A stretch of 64,000 nt of DNA from JAUVXJ01 sp034411995 (GTDB taxonomy: Bacteria > Chloroflexota > Anaerolineae > UBA7937 > B3-Chlor), in the NCBI GenBank assembly GCA_034411995.1, contig DAOUME010000026.1, positions 806,001-870,000 of the forward strand, written 5' to 3'. Positions within the stretch are counted from its first letter, which is position 1. Each line of letters begins with the position of its first letter. The notes under the pieces are model-generated. The model did no database searches. It was not told the origin of the DNA and saw only the letters and a list, made by a program, of their open reading frames with translations. A program made the position numbers and the translations under genes. Positions 8,076 through 17,181 of the stretch are shown piece by piece.

Positions 8076-8104
8076 ATTGTACGCGTACGCTGAGCGACAG
8101 TCAA
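8076..8104 (-). promoter_or_regulatory. Promoter for the acyl-CoA synthetase gene
   Basis: On the minus strand TTGACT (8099-8104) and TACAAT (8076-8081) are separated by 17 bp, giving a leader of about 55 nt before ATG 8016. Confidence 0.7.
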
Positions 8105-8302
8105 AGCTCCCTGGCAGGTTGGAGCCAAGACGTACTCCCTCCAGGCAACGGATACCGTTCCCGTCTCGCTCAGAGGCACGTGAGCGTGTGCGCCTTGGCG
8201 CTGCAGCGCCCCAACTGATCCACCCACAGGCATGGTCTGCGGTGGCCACTCCCGCACAACCGGCACACAGCTTGGGCTGCCTTCACAGGGTGCCGGCCTT
8301 TG

Positions 8303-8331
8303 TTGCCCAGGACGTGATCGTGTACTAATAT
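8303..8331 (+). promoter_or_regulatory. Probable promoter for DUF89-cutA operon
   Basis: TTGCCC (8303-8308) and TAATAT (8326-8331) are 17 bp apart and 32 bp before ATG 8364. Confidence 0.5.
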
Positions 8332-8363
8332 AGGAAGGTTCGCCCCACAGAGGAATCCGCATT

Positions 8364-9227
8364 ATGAGAACCTACCTGGACTGCTATCCCTGCTTCTTGC
8401 GCCAGGCGCTGGAGGCGGCCCGCTACAGTGGAGCCGATGACGATCAGCAGCGGTCCATCCTACATCGGGTGCTGGACACCCTGAGGTCCCTGGACCCGGA
8501 GAGGACGCCGCCTGAGATCGGCGATGCCATACACCGCATCGTGCGTCTAGAGACGGGAGGGGGCGACCCGTACGCTGGAGCCAAGGAGGAAGCCACACGG
8601 CAAGCGCTGGCTCTCTACCCCCGGCTCAAGACCCTCATTGCAGAGGCGCCTGATCCCGTAGCAGTGGCCGTACGGCTGGCCATCGCGGGTAACATCATCG
8701 ACCTGGCACCCGGCAGCTCATACGATCTTTGGGAGACCGTTGAGCGCGTATTGGATCAGCCCTTCGCCGTCGACGACAGTCGCCCTTTCACACGAGCACT
8801 GGCCTCCACAGACGCACTCCTCTACCTGGCCGACAACGCTGGGGAAACTGTCTTCGACCGCGCGTTGATCGAGAACCTCGAAGTGCCAGTTACCTACGCA
8901 GCGAAGGGTGGGCCAGTCCTCAACGATGCGACTGTGGATGACGCGATCGCCGCGGGTTTGGACCAGGTCGCTGAGGTGGTGAGCACCGGCTCCGATGCGC
9001 CAGGCACGGTCTTGCGGACGTGCTCACCCGGGTTCCGCCGCTGCTACGAAGATGCGCAGATGATCGTGGCCAAGGGACGGGCCAACTACGAGACACTGAG
9101 CAGCGAAGGAGATCGTCTCTTCTTCCTGCTTCAAACCAAGTGTCCTGTGATTGCTGACGACGTGGGCGTGTCCGTAGGTAGCATAGTGATCAAACGGGGA
9201 TCACGATCGGAGGATGGAGGAAAGTAG
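8364..9227 (+). CDS. DUF89/ARMT1-like metal-dependent phosphatase
   Basis: This 287-residue protein belongs to the DUF89 family, metal-dependent damage-control phosphatases thought to hydrolyse harmful phosphometabolites. Characteristic parts are the N-terminal Cys pair in MRTYLDCYPCFLRQAL, the central DNAGETVFDRALIENL with the metal-binding Asp-Asn, the KGGPVLNDAT motif and AKGRANYETLS near the C-terminus. The short form with DCYPC is the prokaryotic subgroup. AGAGGA lies 8 nt before ATG 8364. The stop codon TAG is followed immediately by the cutA ATG, so the two genes are translationally linked. The physiological substrate cannot be read from the sequence. Confidence 0.88.
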   Translation: MRTYLDCYPCFLRQALEAARYSGADDDQQRSILHRVLDTLRSLDPERTPPEIGDAIHRIVRLETGGGDPYAGAKEEATRQALALYPRLKTLIAEAPDPVAVAVRLAIAGNIIDLAPGSSYDLWETVERVLDQPFAVDDSRPFTRALASTDALLYLADNAGETVFDRALIENLEVPVTYAAKGGPVLNDATVDDAIAAGLDQVAEVVSTGSDAPGTVLRTCSPGFRRCYEDAQMIVAKGRANYETLSSEGDRLFFLLQTKCPVIADDVGVSVGSIVIKRGSRSEDGGK

Positions 9228-9548
9228 ATGCCAGACTACATACAGGTACTCGTCAGCATCGACGGCGAGGATAAGGCGCGCGACCTGCAACGGCTGATCC
9301 TCCAGCACCGCGCGGCCGCCTGCGTTCAGGTGCTGGGCCCCATCTCCAGCGCCTACTGGTGGGAAGGCCGGATAGAGGAGGCCCAGGAATGGCTCTGCCT
9401 GGCCAAGACCTCCCGCAGCGAGTACGAGCGCCTGGAGTCCCTGGTCCGGCAAAACCACCCCTACGAAACCCCCGAGATTCTCGCCGTTCCCATCCTGGCT
9501 GGGAACAAGGAATACCTGGAATGGATAGAGTCCGAGACCGGACCCTGA
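9228..9548 (+). CDS. cutA: CutA1-like divalent cation tolerance protein
   Basis: This 106-residue protein has the full CutA1 length and pattern: YIQVLVSIDGEDKARDLQRLIL, AAACVQVLGPISSAYWWEGRIEEAQEWL, and the C-terminal HPYETPEILAVPI. CutA1 forms very stable trimers with a PII-like fold. It is linked to copper tolerance in Escherichia coli, though its general role is uncertain. The start ATG directly abuts the stop of the DUF89 gene, with the ribosome site (GGAGGAAAG) inside the end of that gene. The pair forms a two-gene operon from the promoter near 8303. Confidence 0.93.
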   Translation: MPDYIQVLVSIDGEDKARDLQRLILQHRAAACVQVLGPISSAYWWEGRIEEAQEWLCLAKTSRSEYERLESLVRQNHPYETPEILAVPILAGNKEYLEWIESETGP

Positions 9549-9618
9549 AATCCATCCCTCACTGTGCAAATACCTGAGCGCACCTGTGCCACAGTCCGGG
9601 CACAAGCGACACGCGCTT

Positions 9619-9647
9619 TTGACATATGAGTCGTTTTTCAGTATACT
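9619..9647 (+). promoter_or_regulatory. Strong sigma-70 promoter
   Basis: TTGACA (9619-9624) is a perfect -35 box and TATACT (9642-9647) follows after 17 bp. The expected start site is about 17 bp before ATG 9671. It should drive the lectin-like gene and ppsA. Confidence 0.85.
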
Positions 9648-9670
9648 GAGATATTGAAGCAGGTCGGTCC

Positions 9671-10597
9671 ATGGCAGCCGGCGAGCGCGTTGTCTACGAG
9701 CAATTCACTACCCCGCCCGCTGACCGCTGGAAGCGGTACGTAGTGGGCAGCGGCGCGCTCCAGGCGACCGGGCGCACCCTGCTTTTCATTAACAACCAAA
9801 CATCGGCTCATCGGTACACCAACGCGCAGATAGACGACTACCAGGGTCTGCCCCGGGGTCGTTTTCCATGGCATGCGCCACTGACATTAACCGTGCGGGC
9901 CCGCTTCTCGCACCACGCGGGCGAGCTCTCGGGAACCGCTGGGTTCGGCCTGTGGAACGACCCCTTTATGATGACCGGCAGGCGTGTCCCTACCCTGCCC
10001 AGGGTGGTCTGGTTCTTCTACGCGTCGCCTCCTTCGAACATGAAGCTGGACCTCCTGACGCCGGGCCACGGGTGGAAGGCCGCGACGATGGATGCCAAAC
10101 GTTGGGCGTTCTTCGCCCTGGCACCGACGGCACCCCTGGCGGTACCCCTGATGAACCTGCGGCGGTTATATCGCCGGCTCTGGCCCATAGCCCAGAGGGC
10201 TATGCGGATCAGTGAGGCGCCGTTGGAGATGGCGATGACGGAGTGGCATACCTACACCATCGCCTGGGAGGAGCAGCAGACGCGCTTCAGCGTAGACGAC
10301 GAGCTGGTGCTGGAGGCCCGGTCATCACCACGGGGTCCGCTGGGCTTCGTGATGTGGCTGGACAACCAGTATGCGGTGGTGACGCCCTGGGGACGGTTGG
10401 GATACGGGCTGCTGGAATCATCCCAGTGCCAGTGGATGGAGGTGGACCTACTCTCCATCGAGACAGGTCGAGCCGAGAATGAAACCGAGCAGCCTGGAGT
10501 GTCGGGCCCGTGCCGATCAGACGTGACAGGCTGTGGCGCCGATGTTGCTGCGCGTACACCTAACACACCGAGGCACGAAAGGAGTCAACATGCCTGA
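9671..10597 (+). CDS. Uncharacterised concanavalin/LamG-like protein
   Basis: The 308 residues lack a signal peptide or membrane segment. The pattern is that of a beta-sandwich sugar-binding or family-16-like fold: TLTVRARFSHHAGELSGTAGFGLWNDPF in the first half and WHTYTIAWEEQQTRFSVDDELVLEAR followed by GPLGFVMWLDNQYA in the second. The typical GH16 catalytic motif (ExDxE) is not seen, so hydrolase activity is doubtful. A near-consensus promoter lies just upstream. The 3' end overlaps the ppsA start by 8 nt, which implies translational coupling. That link to PEP synthase is the only functional clue, and I cannot assign a role. Confidence 0.75.
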   Translation: MAAGERVVYEQFTTPPADRWKRYVVGSGALQATGRTLLFINNQTSAHRYTNAQIDDYQGLPRGRFPWHAPLTLTVRARFSHHAGELSGTAGFGLWNDPFMMTGRRVPTLPRVVWFFYASPPSNMKLDLLTPGHGWKAATMDAKRWAFFALAPTAPLAVPLMNLRRLYRRLWPIAQRAMRISEAPLEMAMTEWHTYTIAWEEQQTRFSVDDELVLEARSSPRGPLGFVMWLDNQYAVVTPWGRLGYGLLESSQCQWMEVDLLSIETGRAENETEQPGVSGPCRSDVTGCGADVAARTPNTPRHERSQHA

Positions 10598-12872
10598 AGG
10601 AATCAAATGGTTCAAGGACTTGTCCAAGAGCGACGTGGGAATCGCTGGAGGAAAGGGAGCCAACCTGGGCGAGATGACCCAGGCCGGGCTGCCCGTGCCC
10701 CCCGGCTTCACCATAACCACTCACGCCTACCGTCGCTTCGCGGAAGCAACCGGGATCCTGGACCAGATCAAGGGATTGATAGGAAACCTGGACGTGGACG
10801 ACAACGCGGCCTTGCTCCAGGCTGCCGAGGACGCGAAAGCGATAGTCGTTGGCGCGAAGACGCCGAAGGACGTGGCCGATTTGATCGCTGGCGCCTACAA
10901 AGAGCTCTGCGATTTGGAAGGCGCAGAGGTCTACGTCGCCGTCCGCTCGTCAGCCACAGCGGAGGACACCGCGGAGGCCTCGTTTGCTGGCATGAACGAG
11001 ACCTTCCTCAACATCCGCGGCAGAAAGGCCGTCCTCGATTCGGTCAAGAAATGCTGGGCCTCCCTCTACGGGGCTCGGGTTATCTTCTACCGGGTCAAGC
11101 GCGGCTTCGATAGCTGGGGCATGGAGATGGGCGTCGTCGTGCAGAAGATGGCCGACGCCGACAAGGCGGGCGTGGCTTTCACTCAGAACCCGTCCACCGG
11201 CGCTCCCAACGAGCTGATCATCGAGGCGGCCTTCGGCCTGGCCGACCCCGTCGTGGCGGGACAGGTCTCGCCCGACTACTATCTCGTCCAAAAGGATACC
11301 CTCCATATCCTAGACTTGCAGGTCAAGCTCAAGAAGTTCAAACGCGTCCGTCGCGATGGCCGCACAGTGGACATCGATCTGTCCGACGAGGAAGGCAAGC
11401 GCCAGGTCCTCACCGAGAGCGAGATCAAGGCCGTAGCCAAGGTGTGCCGTGACATCGAGCATCACTATGGCTGGGGCCAGGACATCGAATGGGCCATCGA
11501 GAACGACAACATCTACGTCATCCAATCGAGACCGATCACCACCCTCGACGTCGGCAAGAGAGCAGAGGAGGTAACCACGGAGGATGCCGAGGCGCTCTTG
11601 CGAGGTCTGGGCGCCGCCCCGGGTCGCGCCAGTGGTGAAGTCAAGATCCTCAAGAGCGTAGAGGACGGGGTCCGCCTCAAGGAAGGGGACGTCCTGGTCA
11701 CGGTGATGACCGCACCAGACTGGGTGCCGTTGATGCGCAAGGCCTCCGCCATCGTCACGGACCAGGGCGGGATGACCTGCCACGCGGCCATCGTCAGCCG
11801 CGAATTGGGCATCCCCGCAGTGGTGGGCACCGATACCGCGACCACCAGTCTGGAGGACGGCGCCCTGGTCACGGTGGACGGAAGCACAGGTGACATCTTC
11901 GCAGGGAGACTGGCGGCGAAGAAGGAAGCGAAGGCCGAGGTCGTCGTGGGACGTGGCCTGCCCGTCACCGCCACCAAGGTGCTGGTCAACCTGGGCGAGC
12001 CCAGCATGGCCGAGCGCGTCGCCCAGATGCCCGTAGACGGCATCGGGCTCTTGAGGGCCGAGTTCATGATCCTCGAGGCCTGCGAGGGGACTCACCCCCG
12101 CCGCTTCGTAGAAGAGCACGGCAGCGAGATGTTCGTAGAGCGGATGTATAAGAGCCTGCTCATCTTCGCCCGAGCCTTCAACCCCCGGCCGATCACCTAT
12201 CGCACCATGGACTTCCGCTCCAACGAGTTCCGTGACCTCCAGGGCGGCAGCGCATACGAGCCCACCGAGGCCAACCCGATGATCGGGTACCGAGGCTCCT
12301 TCCGCTATGTAACCGAGCCTGACCTCTTCCAACTGGAGCTCCAGGCGGTGAAGCGCGTGCGCGACGGCGGCCTCAGGAACCTCCACGTCATGCTGCCCTT
12401 CGTGCGCACCATCAGCGAGGTCAGGCAACTGGTGAAGTACATCGACGAAGTCGGCCTCTTCGACGACCCGTTCTTCGACCTGTGGGTCATGGCTGAGGTG
12501 CCCTCCGTCGTCTACTACATGGACCAGTACCAAAAGCTGGGCGTGAGGGGCATCTCCATCGGGTCCAACGACCTGACCCAGTTGGTGCTGGCCATCGACC
12601 GCGACAGCGAAGTACTCGCGCCGCTGTTCAACGAGATGGACGAGGCGGTTCTGGACCACATCCGCCAGCTCCTGGAGAAGGCGCGCCAACTGGGCATGAA
12701 GAGCTCCATTTGCGGCCAGGCCCCCAGCGTCTTCCCCGAGTACGCCAGCAAGCTGGTGCAGTGGGGCATCGACTCCATCTCCGTCAACTGGGATGTGATC
12801 GAGCAAACCGTTCGCAACGTGGCGTCCGCCGAGCAGAAGCTGCTGCTGGAGGCAGCGCGGAACAAACGATAG
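10590..12872 (+). CDS. ppsA: Phosphoenolpyruvate synthase
   Basis: This 760-residue enzyme converts pyruvate, ATP and water to PEP, AMP and phosphate, the entry to gluconeogenesis. The N-terminal ATP-binding PPDK domain starts KWFKDLSKSDVGIAGGKGANLGEM and includes VAVRSSATAEDTAEASFAG. The swivelling phosphohistidine domain has GGMTCHAAIVSRELG with the acceptor His398. The C-terminal PEP/pyruvate TIM barrel carries GIGLLRAEFM, NPMIGYRG and SIGSNDLTQLVLAIDRD. Length and order are normal for PEP synthase rather than PPDK. ATG 10590 is preceded by GAAAGGAG at 5 nt and overlaps the end of the lectin-like gene. A terminator follows at 12913-12945. Confidence 0.95.
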   Translation: MPEGIKWFKDLSKSDVGIAGGKGANLGEMTQAGLPVPPGFTITTHAYRRFAEATGILDQIKGLIGNLDVDDNAALLQAAEDAKAIVVGAKTPKDVADLIAGAYKELCDLEGAEVYVAVRSSATAEDTAEASFAGMNETFLNIRGRKAVLDSVKKCWASLYGARVIFYRVKRGFDSWGMEMGVVVQKMADADKAGVAFTQNPSTGAPNELIIEAAFGLADPVVAGQVSPDYYLVQKDTLHILDLQVKLKKFKRVRRDGRTVDIDLSDEEGKRQVLTESEIKAVAKVCRDIEHHYGWGQDIEWAIENDNIYVIQSRPITTLDVGKRAEEVTTEDAEALLRGLGAAPGRASGEVKILKSVEDGVRLKEGDVLVTVMTAPDWVPLMRKASAIVTDQGGMTCHAAIVSRELGIPAVVGTDTATTSLEDGALVTVDGSTGDIFAGRLAAKKEAKAEVVVGRGLPVTATKVLVNLGEPSMAERVAQMPVDGIGLLRAEFMILEACEGTHPRRFVEEHGSEMFVERMYKSLLIFARAFNPRPITYRTMDFRSNEFRDLQGGSAYEPTEANPMIGYRGSFRYVTEPDLFQLELQAVKRVRDGGLRNLHVMLPFVRTISEVRQLVKYIDEVGLFDDPFFDLWVMAEVPSVVYYMDQYQKLGVRGISIGSNDLTQLVLAIDRDSEVLAPLFNEMDEAVLDHIRQLLEKARQLGMKSSICGQAPSVFPEYASKLVQWGIDSISVNWDVIEQTVRNVASAEQKLLLEAARNKR

Positions 12873-12912
12873 CCATCAGCGTCCCTGCGCGAGAGTGCCC
12901 ATCGTAACATCA

Positions 12913-12945
12913 GGGGGAATCCGACCAGCCACGTTGGATTCCCCC
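12913..12945 (+). terminator. Hairpin terminator after ppsA
   Basis: GGGGGAATCC and GGATTCCCCC form a perfect 10-bp stem with a 13-nt loop 40 nt past the ppsA stop. There is no strong T tail. Confidence 0.7.
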
Positions 12946-13070
12946 TATGGATGATCTCGTGGGCGCGAGCCACGCTGCTCGTGGCAGGGATGCCGCGACC
13001 AGGCGCTGAGGCCCCGCGGCTGATCCCACCTTTCCTCGTCTGAGAACCACTCGAAGTTCGAGGTCTGTCG

Positions 13071-16000
13071 ATGAAGCCAACAGTCCTTCTGGCCACCATG
13101 ACGATGGCCTTGATTCTGAGCATAGGGGCGACGGTGCCCCCCAGCGGGGAGACGCTCCCGCCGTCGGGCATCATCGTGACCAGTGTTGCCGATTCCGGGC
13201 CTGGCACGCTGCGTGAGGCCCTCAGTCAGGCCCCTTCTGGCGCTCTCATTACCTTCGACCCCACCGTCTTCCCTCCTGACAACCCGACCACGATCTACCT
13301 CCTCTCCCCGCTGACGGAGCTTGCGCAGGGCCAGATCACCATCGACGCCAGCGATGCCGGGGTGATCCTGGACGGTGACCAGTTGCCGCGTGAAGAAGGC
13401 GGCAATGGACTCACCATCACCTCCAGCGGGAACGTCGTTCGAGGCTTGCAGATCGAGCGTTTCCCTGAGAACGGAATCAGCGTTCGGAGCGGCGCCCAAC
13501 ACAACACCATCGGCGGGGACAGGGCCCAGGGCGAGGGACCAACGGGTCAGGGAAACGTGGTCAGCGGCAACGGCATCGAGGGAATCCGGATCGAGGGAGT
13601 GGGGACAGATCACAACCTGGTGATCGGTAACCACATCGGCACCGATGCGTCCGGGACATCTGCCCTGGGCAGCGGATTCCATGGGGTGTCCGTCATGCGG
13701 GGCGCACAGTACAACCAGATCGGTGGCGCCACCGCAGCGGAGCGCAACGTCATCAGCGGCAACAGTTGGGACGGCGTTTACGTAACCGGGGATGGCACGA
13801 TGCACAACGTCATCAGCGGCAACTACCTTGGGACGGATGCCTCTGGGACGACCTCAATCCCCAACGGGAATTTCGGGGTGAACCTCGCGCCTGGGGCACA
13901 ACGCAACCTGGTGGGCGGCGGCACCGCCGCCGAAGGCAACGTCATCAGCGGTAACGGTGCCGGAGGAGTGAACGTCGCCGGCAGCGGGGTGAGGGACAAT
14001 GTCGTTCGTGGCAACTTCATCGGAGTAGACGTTTCCGGCAACCACTCACTCCCGAACTATCACGGCGTGGCTATCGCTGAGGGCGCCAGCTACAACACCA
14101 TCCAGGGCAACGTCATCAGTGGCAACCACAACGGTGTGAACATAGCGGGGAGCGACACGACGAGCAATATCGTCATCGGCAACCACATCGGGACCAATGC
14201 CGCCGGGGACGCTGCCATCGGCAACCGTGTAGATGGCGTCTGGATTGGCGAGGGTGCGCAGCACAATGTCGTCGGCGGCAGGAAGCCAGAGGAACGCAAC
14301 GTCATCAGCGGTAACGAGAACAATGGCGTGGTCATGGACGCCAGCGCCTACAACACCGTCAGTGGCAACTTCATCGGCACAGACGCCAGTGGCACTGCAC
14401 CGCTGGGTAACCTCAATATCGGAGTTGTGCTCGCCTGGGGCGCTCGACACAACCTCGTGGGCGGTGCGACGCCGGAGGAGCGCAACCTTATCAGCGCCAG
14501 CGGCAACGTGGGTGTGAGCATCGCCAATACCGACACCATGAGCAACACCGTCAGTGGCAACTACATCGGCACCGACGTCACCGGTACCAGGGCGCTGGGC
14601 AACATCGCGGCTGGCATTTGGATTAGCGAGTCTGCCCAGTACAACACCGTTGGCGGGGTCAGGCCGGAAGAGGCGAATCTGATCAGTGGGAACCAGGGCA
14701 GCGGCGTGGTCATCACCGACTCCCGCACGATGTGGAACGTGGTCACCGGCAACCACATCGGCACTGACTCCACGGGCGCGGCAGCCCTGGGCAACACGGA
14801 AGACGGCATCTCTATCCGCGCGGGCGCTGGCCAGAACACGATTGGGCCTGCCAACATCATCGCGCATAACGGGTCTGACGGCGTTGCCGTGCGCGGTCTG
14901 GAGACCGTGGGCAACGTCATCAGCGCCAACTCCATCTACGGCAACGAAGGAGCCGGCATCCGATGCCTGAACGGCGGCAACGCCGAGCTATCTCCGCCGC
15001 TGCTAACCTACGTGGGTACGCGCATCATCCGCGGCACCGCCCCACCTGACTCCTCCATAGAGATCTTCTCCGATGAGGACGACGAAGCGCGGGTCTTCGA
15101 GGGCACCACCAGCGCCGATGGCGAAGGCAACTTCACCTACCGCATCCCCCAAGGCCGAATCACTGGTCCCCACGTCACCGCCAGTGGCACGGACGCAGCA
15201 GGCAACACCTCAGCTTTGTCTGCTGTGGCGTCACCGCCCACACCGGTGACCATGAGAGAGTTGCCAGGCCTCGTTGGTCCCGAGCAAGTATCCCTCGACC
15301 CCAAGATAGTGGGTACGAACCTCGGGCTGGCGCTGTTCTGCGTGCTGTTCTTCGGCCTGACTTCCCACATCTTCAACACCATCCTTAAAGAGTACCGCGA
15401 TGACCTCTTGGCCTCCGGACGAAGGCTGGTACCGCGGGCCATCCCGGGCTATGTGAGCAAGATTGGCCACTCTGTGGGGGTGACGAAGCGGTATGGCCGC
15501 GGTGGACTCGTGCTGACCTGGTTGGCCGTACTCGTCCTGACCTCGATCATCGAATCATTCCTGGACCCGGGCGTCGCGGTCCTGGGCATGGAGAGGATCG
15601 GACTGCTAGTCACCCTCGTCGTGGCCGCGGCGATGGTGAGCGGGCTGGAGTTGGGCTCGGATCTGTATGCCCACCGTCGCTGGGCTCCCAGAATGGAGAC
15701 GGAGAGCAAGGTCCAGTGGCTGGGCATCGTCGTGGCCCTGGGCTGCGTAGCCCTGTCGCGGGGGCTGGACTTCAGACCAGGCTATCTGTACGGAATCGTG
15801 GGCGCCATCTACGTGCTGCCCGAACTCGCCCGTGTTTCCGAACAAGGGAAAAGAGTTGGTCTCGTGCTGTTGAGCGTCTTGGGCGGCGGACTGATCCTCT
15901 GGGCAGCCAGCGCGCTCCTCGCGCCTGCTCTCGCTGAGCTGGAACCCATCTTCCTCACCGCCTTCCTCATCGCTCTAGAGGGAGTGTTCTTCGCCCTGAT

Positions 16001-16247
16001 TCCCGTGGCCTTCACCGATGGCGGCCACCTCTGGGCCTGGAGGAAGAGCTTGTGGTTCACCTTCTTCTTCGTCGTGCTCTTCTGTTTCTACCACTTTCTC
16101 CTCAACCCCCAGGCCTCCAACGTGCAGGCCCTTCAGCAGAACGGTGTGCGAACGCTCCTCGTCTTGATCGCCGTCTTCGGGGGAGCTACTCTCCTCCTCT
16201 GGATACTCTTCCCGTTTCGCCTGCGCCGGGCCAAAGCCGCCAGGTAG
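13071..16247 (+). CDS. Right-handed beta-helix protein fused to a polytopic membrane domain
   Basis: This large 1058-residue protein starts with a signal-like hydrophobic N-terminus. Residues about 40-650 form a parallel beta-helix built of GTD-type repeats. Each unit of roughly 63-65 residues combines NVISGN, NHIGTDASGT..ALGN, GV.I..GAQ.N and IGG, and about eight units are visible. A short beta domain with DSSIEIFSDEDDEA follows (about 655-720). From about residue 745 (LGLALFCVLFFGLTSHIF) to the end there are at least six hydrophobic membrane segments with a basic C-terminus. Beta-helix repeat proteins are normally secreted with a short anchor or sorting tail, so the multi-span C-terminal domain is unusual. 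The coding DNA is repetitive. No enzyme motif was recognised; an exported surface or envelope structure is inferred. Confidence 0.85.
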   Translation: MKPTVLLATMTMALILSIGATVPPSGETLPPSGIIVTSVADSGPGTLREALSQAPSGALITFDPTVFPPDNPTTIYLLSPLTELAQGQITIDASDAGVILDGDQLPREEGGNGLTITSSGNVVRGLQIERFPENGISVRSGAQHNTIGGDRAQGEGPTGQGNVVSGNGIEGIRIEGVGTDHNLVIGNHIGTDASGTSALGSGFHGVSVMRGAQYNQIGGATAAERNVISGNSWDGVYVTGDGTMHNVISGNYLGTDASGTTSIPNGNFGVNLAPGAQRNLVGGGTAAEGNVISGNGAGGVNVAGSGVRDNVVRGNFIGVDVSGNHSLPNYHGVAIAEGASYNTIQGNVISGNHNGVNIAGSDTTSNIVIGNHIGTNAAGDAAIGNRVDGVWIGEGAQHNVVGGRKPEERNVISGNENNGVVMDASAYNTVSGNFIGTDASGTAPLGNLNIGVVLAWGARHNLVGGATPEERNLISASGNVGVSIANTDTMSNTVSGNYIGTDVTGTRALGNIAAGIWISESAQYNTVGGVRPEEANLISGNQGSGVVITDSRTMWNVVTGNHIGTDSTGAAALGNTEDGISIRAGAGQNTIGPANIIAHNGSDGVAVRGLETVGNVISANSIYGNEGAGIRCLNGGNAELSPPLLTYVGTRIIRGTAPPDSSIEIFSDEDDEARVFEGTTSADGEGNFTYRIPQGRITGPHVTASGTDAAGNTSALSAVASPPTPVTMRELPGLVGPEQVSLDPKIVGTNLGLALFCVLFFGLTSHIFNTILKEYRDDLLASGRRLVPRAIPGYVSKIGHSVGVTKRYGRGGLVLTWLAVLVLTSIIESFLDPGVAVLGMERIGLLVTLVVAAAMVSGLELGSDLYAHRRWAPRMETESKVQWLGIVVALGCVALSRGLDFRPGYLYGIVGAIYVLPELARVSEQGKRVGLVLLSVLGGGLILWAASALLAPALAELEPIFLTAFLIALEGVFFALIPVAFTDGGHLWAWRKSLWFTFFFVVLFCFYHFLLNPQASNVQALQQNGVRTLLVLIAVFGGATLLLWILFPFRLRRAKAAR

Positions 16248-16372
16248 CCATCCTGCAAGCCTGGAGGACGCCAGCAACGTGGTTGCAGGTGGTTAGGACC
16301 GCAGGGGCCACCGCCAGACCCAGGGGAGCCTCGGTGCTCGTCTGAGCCCCCGACGGCGGACGGTATAAGAAT

Positions 16373-16393
16373 GGGGGCCCTCATGCGGCCCCC
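16373..16393. terminator. Bidirectional hairpin between convergent genes
   Basis: GGGGGCC and GGCCCCC pair around a 7-nt loop, with TGTTTCC after it on the plus strand and ATTCTTAT after it on the minus strand. It lies between the ends of the beta-helix gene and the rubrerythrin gene and could serve both. Confidence 0.7.
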
Positions 16394-16426
16394 TGTTTCC
16401 AGTCCCGATCCCGGCTACCGCGCCGA

Positions 16427-16939
16427 TCACTCCACCTTGAAGAACCGCTCCGCGGGGGTCCCGCAGATGGGACAAGGCTTGGTGGGCGCACCCTCCACGG
16501 TGTTCCCGCAGACCGGGCACACGTAGTAGTCTACCGCTTCCACTGGCTGCCCGAGGGTGTCCAGGGCCTTCTGGTACAGCCCGGCGTGGATCTCCTCCAC
16601 CTGGTTCGCGTGGTCGAAGCTCCGCTCCGCCTTTTTGAGGCCCTCCTTCTTCGCCTCGGAGATCATGCCGGGGTACATGTTCGTGAACTCGTGGGTCTCC
16701 CCGCCGATAGCTTCGCGCAGATTCTGCTCTGTCGAGCCCACACCCTCCATCGCCCTCAGGTGCGCGTGGGCATGGACGGTCTCTGCCGAGGCCGCGGCCC
16801 GGAAGAGCTTGGCCACCTGTGGGAAGCCATCATCGTCCGCCTGTTTGGCGAAGGCCAGGTACTTACGATTGGCCTGCGACTCTCCGGCGAAGGCCTCTTT
16901 GAGATTCTCCAGTGTCTTCGAACCCTTCAATTCAGCCAT
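16427..16939 (-). CDS. Rubrerythrin
   Basis: This 170-residue protein is a hydrogen-peroxide-scavenging diiron protein of anaerobes. The ferritin-like four-helix domain has GESQANRKYLAFAKQA, SAETVHAHAHL, GETHEFTNMYP and VEEIHAGLYQKAL, supplying the Glu/His diiron ligands. The C-terminal rubredoxin domain has CPVCGN and CPICGTPAERF, the Cys4 iron site. Length and domain order (ferritin-like then rubredoxin) are standard. The minus-strand promoter is visible at 17007-17035 and a hairpin terminator lies 34 nt beyond the stop, so it is monocistronic. Its presence argues for an anaerobic or microaerophilic host. Confidence 0.95.
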   Translation of the reverse strand: MAELKGSKTLENLKEAFAGESQANRKYLAFAKQADDDGFPQVAKLFRAAASAETVHAHAHLRAMEGVGSTEQNLREAIGGETHEFTNMYPGMISEAKKEGLKKAERSFDHANQVEEIHAGLYQKALDTLGQPVEAVDYYVCPVCGNTVEGAPTKPCPICGTPAERFFKVE

Positions 16940-17006
16940 TGTGACCCCCTTCTACCTCCTCTTCGTTCAAACACCATCAAAGCTGGGCGCTTTGTCCCCT
17001 GTCTCT

Positions 17007-17035
17007 AGTATACCAGAGCCAGGAGGCTGTGCCAA
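17007..17035 (-). promoter_or_regulatory. Rubrerythrin promoter
   Basis: On the minus strand TTGGCA (17030-17035) and TATACT (17007-17012) are 17 bp apart, about 68 bp before ATG 16939. Confidence 0.7.
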
Positions 17036-17122
17036 CAGCGGTATCGGGAGCCAGGCCTGTCCAAGGGGAACACGCAAGAGGTGCCGCACCAAGACCATCG
17101 TCTCAGGACCCCTCGATTCGCC

Positions 17123-17150
17123 TTGCCTTTCACGCCATCGCGCGTACAAT
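17123..17150 (+). promoter_or_regulatory. Promoter for the isochorismatase-family gene
   Basis: TTGCCT (17123-17128) and TACAAT (17145-17150) are 16 bp apart, ending 31 bp before ATG 17182. Confidence 0.55.
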
Positions 17151-17181
17151 CAGGACGAAACTGCCGACTGAGGGAACGGGA

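Larger units (their letters stand above)
8017..8363. other. Divergent intergenic region
   Basis: The 347 bp between two divergently transcribed genes hold both promoters (minus at 8076-8104, plus at 8303-8331). A perfect 14-bp palindrome, GGCGCTGCAGCGCC, lies at 8197-8210 about midway. No gene is seen. Confidence 0.6.

Noticed and set aside
11310..12806. 498-codon minus-strand frame
   Set aside because: It lies wholly antisense to ppsA, whose frame is unambiguous; it is a shadow of biased codons.
14046..14867. Minus-strand frame opposite the beta-helix
   Set aside because: Repeat structure mirrors the GTD repeats on the coding strand; no independent evidence.
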